Assembly: GCA_024233305.1 (NCBI GenBank)
Contig: JACKPV010000036.1
Location: forward strand, 62,001-126,000
Direction: 5' to 3'
From: Verrucomicrobiales bacterium
Lineage (GTDB): Bacteria > Verrucomicrobiota > Verrucomicrobiia > Limisphaerales > J093
DNA: 64,000 nt
The notes under the pieces are model-generated. The model saw only the letters and a list, made by a program, of their open reading frames with translations. It was not told the DNA's origin and made no database searches. Shown here piece by piece: positions 57,700 through 64,000 of this stretch. Numbering within the stretch: position 1 is the first letter of the stretch; each line of letters starts with the position of its first letter. The translations under genes and the position numbers were made by a program.

Positions 57700-58862
57700 A
57701 GATCGGCCTTTCGACCACCATGATTCAGCGCGGGAAATCCGGCGTCGCCCGGTACGTCCTGGATCTCGTCCAGGCGCTGCTGGACACTCCGGGCGATCAT
57801 CAGCTCCAGCTGTTCGTGCTCGAGGAGGACCGGGAGTTGTTCGCCTTCGCACGGGATCGGGCGGCCATCCTCACCGTTCCGGAAACCGCGCGGACCCCGG
57901 TGGCGAACATCCGCTGGCACCAAACCCGTCTGCCGGCCCTCGCCCGCCAGCAAGACCTCGACGTGCTGCACGTTCCCAGTTACCGCCGTCTCCTCTGGCC
58001 CCGGCCCTGCGCCCTCGTCGCCACCATTCACGACCTCGCCCCCTTTCATCTCGCCACCAAATACGACTGGAAACGGATGTTCTACGGGCGTGTCGTCGTG
58101 AAACGTCTCGCGCGCCGGCAGCATGAAATCGTGGCGGTGAGCGAACAGACGGCGCGGGATCTCGAGCGCTTCTTCGGCCTCGGCGCCGACCGCGTCACGG
58201 TGATTTGGAACGGGATCGATCACAGTCGCTTCCGCGAGGAAAACCCCGCGGCGGACCGGGCGGCCGCGGCGGACCGATGGGGCCTCGACCGTCCCTTTTT
58301 CTTGTACGTCTCGCGGCTCGAGCATCCGGCCAAGAACCACGCCCGGTTGATCGAGGGCTTCAACCGGTTCAAGCGCCAGACCGGTTCGGACTGGCTGCTC
58401 GCGTTGGCGGGGGGCGACTGGCACGGGGCGGAGGTCATCCGGTCGGCCGCGGCAGCCGCGCCGTTCGCCAGGGACATCCGGTTCCTTGGATTCGTCGATG
58501 ACGTCGCGCTGCCCGGGCTCTACCGGGCGGCGGCCGTCTTCGTGTATCCGTCGCTGTTCGAGGGGTTCGGTCTGCCGCCGGTCGAGGCGATGGCCTGCGG
58601 CACCCCGGTGATCAGCTCGACCCGCGGCGCCCTCCGGGAGGTCGTGGCCGATGCCGCCCGGACTGTGGATCCGGAGAATCCGGGCAGCCTCGAGGAAGCC
58701 CTTGCCGCCTTGGCGGGCGAGGCTGCGGAACGCGAGCGGCTGCGGGCCGCCGGGCGGGCGAATGCGAGGCGCTTCGACTGGCGCCTGACGGCCCGGCAGA
58801 CCCTGGCCCTCTATGCACGCGCGGCCGGCCGCGTGTGCGGAGAGGAAAGCCGTGGTGTTTAG
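57696..58862 (+). CDS. EPS glycosyltransferase, family 4
   Basis: A 388-residue GT4 enzyme. The N-terminus MKIGLSTTMIQRGKSGVARY is the glycine-containing acceptor loop. VATIHDLAPFH is the central strand, and SLFEGFGLPPVEAMACGTPV is the donor site with both glutamates. It most resembles mannosyl- or glucosyltransferases. The start overlaps the WecG-STAS stop by 4 bases; 69 bases separate it from the Wzz fusion gene. Confidence 0.92.
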   Translation: MKIGLSTTMIQRGKSGVARYVLDLVQALLDTPGDHQLQLFVLEEDRELFAFARDRAAILTVPETARTPVANIRWHQTRLPALARQQDLDVLHVPSYRRLLWPRPCALVATIHDLAPFHLATKYDWKRMFYGRVVVKRLARRQHEIVAVSEQTARDLERFFGLGADRVTVIWNGIDHSRFREENPAADRAAAADRWGLDRPFFLYVSRLEHPAKNHARLIEGFNRFKRQTGSDWLLALAGGDWHGAEVIRSAAAAAPFARDIRFLGFVDDVALPGLYRAAAVFVYPSLFEGFGLPPVEAMACGTPVISSTRGALREVVADAARTVDPENPGSLEEALAALAGEAAERERLRAAGRANARRFDWRLTARQTLALYARAAGRVCGEESRGV

Positions 58863-58931
58863 CTCGCATGTTGTTATCCTGCCGGCGATGCCATGCGGTG
58901 GTTCAACCAGGGCGTTCGCCATTGATGTCTG

Positions 58932-61900
58932 ATGCAAACCGCCCCCGAAATTCCCAGGCCGTCCGCCCATCCGGCGGCCGCCGGCGGGCCGCGGGACCAT
59001 GGCGGACCAGGATCGGCGGAGACGGGCCCGGGTCCGTCCCTTCCCTTTGATCCGATCCGGGTCGTGGTGGCCGCGGCGCGGTGGTGGTTGGTGATGCTGG
59101 TGAGCGGCGTGGCCCTGGCGGCACTGGCGGCGCTGGCTGGCTGGCTGCGGTTCGACAGCCACTTCACGGCCACCGTCCAGCTGATCCGCCGCGAACTGCC
59201 GAACAGCTTCCGGGCCAGCGATCTCGGGGAGTCCTTCAAGCCGCGGCAGTTTTCGACGGCGACCATCACGGCGATGATGCGCTCCCCCGGCCTGCTGGCG
59301 AAGGTGAGTGCGCGCGCGCAACCCCGCCTTTCCGGGCGGGAACTGCAGCGTCGGCTGGTGATCACGCCGGAGCGGAACACCGACCTTATCACCATCAGCT
59401 TCGAGGGCGACCACGGCCGGGAAGCCTCGGCTGCCGTGATCAACGACTATGCCCACGAGGTGGTTGAACTGACGCGCGCGTTGCAAACCCAGGAAGCGGC
59501 CGAACTCAGCCGGTTCCTCGGCGAACAGGTCGTCAAGGTCGAGCGCGAGCTGGCGGAAGCCGCCCAGGACCTGCTCGAATTCAGCCAGCGCACCGGATTC
59601 ATCAGCGCCGACAAGGAGGCCGAGGCCTATCTGCGAAGCCTCAACGATGCCGATGCGCGGCTGCAAAGCACGCGCCTGGAACGGGAGGCCCTCAATTACC
59701 AGATCGCGGCCGCCGAGCGCGAACTCGCCCAGCAAAACCCGTTGAAGGTCCAGTTGACGGAAGCCCGCCAGACCCTCGATGCCCTGCTGGTCCAATACAC
59801 CGCTGCCAATCCGCTCGTCAGGGCCCAGGAGACCCGCATCGAGGCCCTCGAAACCCGGGTGGCCGCAGCCACCAATGCGGTGCAGGACTTCCAGGCGGGA
59901 CCCAACACGGTGGCCAACAGCCTCTATCTCGACCTCGTGTCGTTTCGCGCCCGGCGCGATGCCATCGACCAGCAATTGCCCCAGCTCGAGCTCTACCGCA
60001 CGAACATCCTGATGCGCCTGAAGTCCGTGCCCGAGCAAACCATGAACCACGCCCGGCTCAGGTCCCGGCAGACCTCCCTCGAGGTGGCGCGCGATCTCCT
60101 CGCCGGCCGCCGCCGTGAAGCCGACCTGTTCGCAGAGAATTCGCCCGGCTACTACCGGCTCTTCGCGGAGACAACGCCCGCGCAGGTGACCGAAAGCAGC
60201 CGGCTGCGCAAGGTGCTGCTGGTCACCGCCGCGGGGGGCGCCCTGGGCGCCGGCGCCGCTCTGCTGGTCGCCCTGGCCCTGGCGTTGCTCGACGACCGGG
60301 TGGTCTCGCCGGGAGATGTTCGTCGGCTCACCCGGGTTCCGCTGCTGGCCAGCCTGGGCGATCTCGACAAGCTGGACGCGGCGGAACTGCCGGTGTGGCG
60401 GTTCCGGCTCTGGTCTCTTCTGCAGCGAACCCTGGGCCTGACAGAAGACCAGCCCGCCCTCATCGGCCTGCTTTCCACCGCCGCCGGGGAAGGGCGTTCG
60501 ACCTGGCTGAACCTGATCCAAACGGCGGCCGCGGAACGGGACTGGCGGACCGTCAGCCTGGTAAACCGCCCGAGCGCGGCCCCGGAAGCCTCCCTCGACC
60601 TTGCCACGGCGCTTGCCGACCCCGTGCGTGTCGAGCCGATCCTTGCCCGCTGCGGTCACTGCGAGGTCACCTGGGAGGAGGGATTCGGCGCCACCGCCGC
60701 CGAACGTTCGGCCTGGCGTGCGGCGTTGCTGGCCTGGGGATGCTACCATCGCTGTGCGATCCTGGTGGAGCTGCCCCCCGGCCGCCGCCTCGAGTCCATC
60801 ATGCTCGCTGAGCACCTGCCTCAGGTGCTGTGGCTCAGCGACAGCGGCGCGGTCCGGTCCGGGGAGGTTTCCAGCCTGCTGGCAACGCTCCGGCTGGCGG
60901 GCGGGCGCCTGGCGGGGGCCGTCCTGAACCGCGTTCCCCCCCTCTATCAACGGCTGCCGGACCTGAGCCGGTTCGGTTTGCTTTTCGCTCTCGGTCTGGG
61001 CTTGGCTGCCGCTTCCGCCGCCCGCGCCGAAGAGGAGCTGCCCACTGTTGGAACGGAAGCTCCGGGCCGGCTTTCCGCCGGCCAGACCGGTCCGCAGCTG
61101 GCCCCCTGGCAGGAGCGGCTGACCCTCGGCCCCGGTGATCTCGTCAACCTCGTCATCTATGGTCTGCCACAAACCCGGCGAACCCAGGTGCCCGTGGGCC
61201 CGGATGGACGACTGAACTATCTCCAGGTGAACGGTCTGCTGGCCGCGGGGTTAACCATCGACGAATTGCGGGACGCGTTAAACCAGGAACTGGCCGCCTA
61301 CTATCGCCACGCGCGGGTCATCGTCACGCCCGCGGAATGGCGGAGCAAGAAGTACTACCTGCTCGGCACGATCCTCGATCGGGGAACGTACTACCTCGAC
61401 CAGCCGCTCACCATCATCGAAGCGACCGCGCGCGCCCGCGGGATCGCGACCGGTCTGCTCGAGCAAAACACCGTCGAAATCGCCGATCTGCCGCGGACGT
61501 TCCTTATCCGGGACGGGCGCCGCATGCCGGTCGACTTCGTGAAGCTCTTCGAGGAGGGCGATCTGAGCCAGAACATCGTGCTCGAGCCGGGCGACTACAT
61601 CTACTTCCCCTCGGCCACCTTGAACGAGGTCTTCGTGCTGGGCTCCGTCGACAGCCCCGGAACGGTGGGGGTCACCGAGAAGGCGACCGTGCTCAGCGTC
61701 ATCACGACGCGCGGCGGCTTCACCCCGAAGGCCTACAAACAGCGTGTGCTGGTGGTCCGGGGTTCGCTGACCCAGCCGGAGACCCACGTGGTCAACCTCG
61801 GCGCGATCCTCGCCGGCCAGGAACCGAACTTCATGGTCCGGCCCAAGGACATCGTCTACGTCGCCGACCGCCCCTGGGCCCGGGTCGAGGAACTGGTCGA

Positions 61901-61997
61901 CATGGCCGTGAAGGCCTTCGTGGTCACCGCCACCGCCGAGTGGGTCAACAAGAACGTCGGGCCCCTGATCGTCGAACCCGTGCTCCCCAGTCCATGA
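58932..61997 (+). CDS. Wzz-like co-polymerase / pseudo-BY-kinase / polysaccharide export fusion
   Basis: A continuous 1021-residue frame. Residues 45-460 form a Wzz chain-length determinant: a membrane segment at about 52-72, a long periplasmic coiled coil and a second membrane segment at about 432-455. A P-loop-like region (about 490-670) follows, with TAAGEGRSTW where BY-kinases have EGKST; other Walker motifs and the tyrosine cluster are absent. A third hydrophobic segment (681-699) ends in ARA and looks like a signal peptide. From residue 729 there is a Wza-like export domain (LGPGDLVNLVIYG) with SLBB repeats. The topology is consistent. A hidden gene boundary near 60954 is the main alternative. 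Confidence 0.8.
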   Translation: MQTAPEIPRPSAHPAAAGGPRDHGGPGSAETGPGPSLPFDPIRVVVAAARWWLVMLVSGVALAALAALAGWLRFDSHFTATVQLIRRELPNSFRASDLGESFKPRQFSTATITAMMRSPGLLAKVSARAQPRLSGRELQRRLVITPERNTDLITISFEGDHGREASAAVINDYAHEVVELTRALQTQEAAELSRFLGEQVVKVERELAEAAQDLLEFSQRTGFISADKEAEAYLRSLNDADARLQSTRLEREALNYQIAAAERELAQQNPLKVQLTEARQTLDALLVQYTAANPLVRAQETRIEALETRVAAATNAVQDFQAGPNTVANSLYLDLVSFRARRDAIDQQLPQLELYRTNILMRLKSVPEQTMNHARLRSRQTSLEVARDLLAGRRREADLFAENSPGYYRLFAETTPAQVTESSRLRKVLLVTAAGGALGAGAALLVALALALLDDRVVSPGDVRRLTRVPLLASLGDLDKLDAAELPVWRFRLWSLLQRTLGLTEDQPALIGLLSTAAGEGRSTWLNLIQTAAAERDWRTVSLVNRPSAAPEASLDLATALADPVRVEPILARCGHCEVTWEEGFGATAAERSAWRAALLAWGCYHRCAILVELPPGRRLESIMLAEHLPQVLWLSDSGAVRSGEVSSLLATLRLAGGRLAGAVLNRVPPLYQRLPDLSRFGLLFALGLGLAAASAARAEEELPTVGTEAPGRLSAGQTGPQLAPWQERLTLGPGDLVNLVIYGLPQTRRTQVPVGPDGRLNYLQVNGLLAAGLTIDELRDALNQELAAYYRHARVIVTPAEWRSKKYYLLGTILDRGTYYLDQPLTIIEATARARGIATGLLEQNTVEIADLPRTFLIRDGRRMPVDFVKLFEEGDLSQNIVLEPGDYIYFPSATLNEVFVLGSVDSPGTVGVTEKATVLSVITTRGGFTPKAYKQRVLVVRGSLTQPETHVVNLGAILAGQEPNFMVRPKDIVYVADRPWARVEELVDMAVKAFVVTATAEWVNKNVGPLIVEPVLPSP

Positions 61998-63121
61998 GGT
62001 GGATACCGTGGATGTCCCGGACGCTCCGGGCCGTCGGGTGTGCCCGCGCCGGAAGCGCCGCCGCGCTGGCACTGCTGAGCCTGCTGTTGGGAATCGGGCC
62101 CGGATGCCGGTCAAGCAGTTCGGGCGCGACGCATTTCGATCCCCGCGCCCCCCGGACCCGCTCGCTGACCAACCTTTTCGAGGTGGGTCTCAGCAACCGT
62201 TTCGATCCCGGGTGGCTCGATCCGCCGCGCGTGCCTTACCGCCTGGGTCCCGGCGACCGCGTTGACATCGAGGTTCTCGGTGAGGGGGAGGGACCTGCCG
62301 AGACCTTCGTGGGGCCGGACGGCCGGATCTACTTCCATTTGCTGCCCGGCCTGCAGGTCTGGGGCCTTTCCCTCGAGGAGACGCGGCGACTGATCGAGGA
62401 GCGGGTTGCCGAGTTTGTGCGCGATCCGCAGGTGGCGATTACGCTGCGGGAGGTGCGCAGCAAGCGCGTCTGGGTGCTCGGCCGCGTGAACACCCCGGGG
62501 CTCTACCCGTTGACCGCTCCGATGACCATCATCGAGGCCATCACCCGGGCCGGTGGTCTCTTCACATCGCGCTTCTCCGGGACCACGGAGGAACTCGCCG
62601 ACCTTCACCATTCGTTCCTGATCCGCGATGGGAGAATGCTCCCCATCCGGTTTCACGAACTGCTGCGCGAGGGCGACACTTCGCAGAACATCTACCTTGA
62701 GCCGGACGACTTTCTGTATCTGCCGTCCTCGTTGTCTTCCGAGGTCTACGTTCTGGGGGCGGTTTACCAACCGCGGGCCGTTGCCTTCAAAGACCAGGTC
62801 ACGCTGGTCTCGGCCATCGCCAACGCCCGGGGCACGGTTGAGAACGCCTGGCTGGGCCATGTTGCCATTGTACGCGGTTCCCTCACCGAGCCCCGCATCG
62901 CGATTGTCGACTACGATGCCATCGTCAAAGGCCGGGCCACGGACGTCCGGCTCGAGGCGCGCGACATCGTTTACGTGCCGTTGGCTCCCTACCGCTCCCT
63001 CGAGAACTACGCGAATCTCATCGTGAACACGTTCGTCCGCACGATTGCCGCCAACGAAGGCGGGCGGGCAGCCAATCCGAACTACCAGCGGCCGGGGGTC
63101 ACCATTCCCATCTCTCAATAG
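61994..63121 (+). CDS. Polysaccharide biosynthesis/export lipoprotein (Wza-like, SLBB)
   Basis: A 375-residue export protein. The ATG at 61994 overlaps the previous stop and begins a signal sequence with a lipobox (LLLGIGPGC). A Poly_export domain follows (LGPGDRVDIEVLGEG, FVGPDGRIYF) and SLBB repeats (VWVLGRVNTPGLYPL, VYVLGAVYQPRAVAF). Such lipoproteins form the outer-membrane EPS channel. The preceding fusion carries a similar domain, and the two share strings such as LADLHHSFLIRDGR and IADLPRTFLIRDGR, so they are duplicates that diverged. Confidence 0.92.
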   Translation: MRWIPWMSRTLRAVGCARAGSAAALALLSLLLGIGPGCRSSSSGATHFDPRAPRTRSLTNLFEVGLSNRFDPGWLDPPRVPYRLGPGDRVDIEVLGEGEGPAETFVGPDGRIYFHLLPGLQVWGLSLEETRRLIEERVAEFVRDPQVAITLREVRSKRVWVLGRVNTPGLYPLTAPMTIIEAITRAGGLFTSRFSGTTEELADLHHSFLIRDGRMLPIRFHELLREGDTSQNIYLEPDDFLYLPSSLSSEVYVLGAVYQPRAVAFKDQVTLVSAIANARGTVENAWLGHVAIVRGSLTEPRIAIVDYDAIVKGRATDVRLEARDIVYVPLAPYRSLENYANLIVNTFVRTIAANEGGRAANPNYQRPGVTIPISQ

Positions 63122-63263
63122 CCGCGGTCCTGCCGCCGCTCTTCTGCTCGCGCTTCCGGCTCGCGCGGACTGGCGGTGTTCCGGACTGGATGACGGAGCT
63201 GGTCGTCAGGCACACTCGCCGCGGCGGGGCGCGGAGCCCCTGGCGGAACAAAGCGCCAGCGAC

Positions 63264-63992
63264 ATGATCATTCATCACCTCATCCGGCACCATCTGAGCC
63301 ACGGAGCCGACGCCGGTTTCTATGCCCTGCAAGCGCGGGACGCGATCCGCTGGCTGCGCGAAGGCGGCGTGCGAATCGGGCCGGGCGTCAACGCGCTGGA
63401 CCTGGGCTGCGGTTCCGGGGTGCTCGGTCTGGAGCTGCAGCGCGAGGGCTGTGACGTGCTGTTCGCCGATGCGCACAACTGGCTGCCGGATGCCCGGCCG
63501 CAGCCGGTGTTCCGGTCCATTGACATCGACCGCGATGACCTCGGCACGCTGGGGACCTTCGATTTGGTGATCTGCTCGAACGTGCTCGAACATCTCCGCG
63601 AACCCGCCCGTCTCATCGGCGCCCTCGGTTCGTTGTTACGCGACGGAGGCCACGTCTATTTGAGCTGGACGAACTGGCTCTCCCCCTGGGGCGGCCACGA
63701 CTTCTCGCCGTTTCATTATCTCGGGCCGCGTCTCGGGCCCCGGCTCTTCGACCGCCTGCATCAACGGCCCCGGCAGCTCAAGCCGGGCGAGAACCTGTTC
63801 GTGACGCACATCGGGAGAACCTTGCGGCAGATCCGGCGGCACCGTGGACTGAAGGTGAGGCGCATGGCACCGCGTTACTATACGGGCTTCGCCTGGATCA
63901 TGCGCCTGCCGCTGGTGCGCGAATTCCTGGCCTGGAATGCCGCGCTGTTGATCGGCCGGGACCCGGCGCAGGACCGTGCTCCAGGGGACTGA
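63264..63992 (+). CDS. Class I SAM-dependent methyltransferase
   Basis: A 242-residue methyltransferase with SAM-binding motif I ALDLGCGSGVLGLEL, an acidic loop (FADAHNW) and FDLVICSNVLEHL as motif IV-like segment. It may methylate an EPS sugar or lipid intermediate, as the gene follows the export gene by 142 bases. The ATG at 63264 is chosen because the upstream open frame overlaps the export gene and has no sequence typical of the family. The stop codon TGA lies within CTGAGCCGT, matching the MITE-like terminus. Confidence 0.82.
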   Translation: MIIHHLIRHHLSHGADAGFYALQARDAIRWLREGGVRIGPGVNALDLGCGSGVLGLELQREGCDVLFADAHNWLPDARPQPVFRSIDIDRDDLGTLGTFDLVICSNVLEHLREPARLIGALGSLLRDGGHVYLSWTNWLSPWGGHDFSPFHYLGPRLGPRLFDRLHQRPRQLKPGENLFVTHIGRTLRQIRRHRGLKVRRMAPRYYTGFAWIMRLPLVREFLAWNAALLIGRDPAQDRAPGD

Positions 63993-64000
63993 GCCGTAAC
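63989..64000. repeat. Possible terminus of a third MITE-like element (cut by window end)
   Basis: The last 12 bases, CTGAGCCGTAAC, are identical to the reverse complement of the right end of copy B (17284-17295) and share most positions with copy A. The window ends here, so the rest cannot be seen. As with elbB and copy A, the terminus contains the stop codon of the adjacent gene. Confidence 0.5.

Noticed and set aside
57675..61172. 1165-codon open frame antisense to the GT4 and Wzz-fusion genes
   Set aside because: No recognisable domain and complete overlap with two confident plus-strand genes.
1..64000. rRNA, tRNA, riboswitches and a replication origin
   Set aside because: Reading the intergenic regions gave no convincing tRNA cloverleaf, rRNA segment, known riboswitch core or DnaA-box cluster; a covariance-model scan would be needed to exclude small RNAs.

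Overview
The window looks like a chromosomal segment of a GC-rich Gram-negative bacterium of the PVC group, most likely Verrucomicrobiota. This rests on gene content, not on a marker gene: a ThuA-DUF1080 fusion beside a Tat-exported Gfo/Idh/MocA oxidoreductase, a hydrazine-synthase-alpha-like protein with two CxxCH motifs, a lysine/alanine-rich histone-H1-like protein, heptanucleotide intergenic repeats that read through as SEIRNP-like peptides, and a large exopolysaccharide (EPS) locus. No rRNA, tRNA or CRISPR array was seen.

Layout. 1-6982: aldehyde dehydrogenase (cut by the window edge), iron alcohol dehydrogenase, ThuA-DUF1080, Gfo/Idh/MocA, YceI (with a clear intrinsic terminator) and a secreted EEP-family protein. 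7070-7271 and 17094-17295: two copies of a 202-bp MITE-like inverted-repeat element; the last 12 bases of the window match the same terminus. 7268-16473: elbB, an SLC13 permease, the isoprenoid set ispA-xseB-dxs, an MFP adaptor and a PhoD-like phosphatase. 16638-22856: histone-like protein, orphan ABC ATPase, SSF symporter, flavin-dependent halogenase-like oxidoreductase and a glycosyltransferase.

22899-29483 is a foreign-looking island. It is bracketed by two 347-bp direct repeats, both remnants of REP-associated (RAYT-type) transposase genes. It carries a small HTH controller with C-box-like sites in front of it, a C5 DNA methyltransferase, a 750-residue protein joining a MORC/MutL-like GHKL ATPase to a histidine kinase, a receiver protein with an unrecognised C-terminal domain, and a Vsr nuclease gene. 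The first four are tightly packed and clearly lower in GC than their surroundings. This is the strongest candidate for a little-described system: restriction-modification-style genes wired to a phosphorelay.

29733-35177: malate dehydrogenase, the HzsA-like diheme protein and a phosphohexomutase. 35304-54335 is one apparent 19-kb operon of 16 genes, most overlapping by 4-7 bases. It starts with an H-NOX haem sensor and a cognate HNOBA-PAS-GAF hybrid kinase with Hpt, and runs directly into EPS glycosyltransferases, a sugar transferase, a flippase and decorating enzymes. A complete partner-switch set (STAS protein, RsbW-like kinase/SpoIIE phosphatase, stand-alone receiver) sits inside it. On the minus strand, 54304-56152 encode an O-antigen-ligase-like polymerase and a small lipoprotein.

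56230-63992 continues the EPS locus with a WecG-type glycosyltransferase fused to two STAS domains, a GT4 enzyme, a Wzz/pseudokinase/polysaccharide-export fusion of 1021 residues, an export lipoprotein and a methyltransferase. Taken together, the two EPS blocks suggest an NO- or O2-responsive polysaccharide whose synthesis may also be gated by STAS partner switching. All regulatory links are inferred from domain content and gene order.
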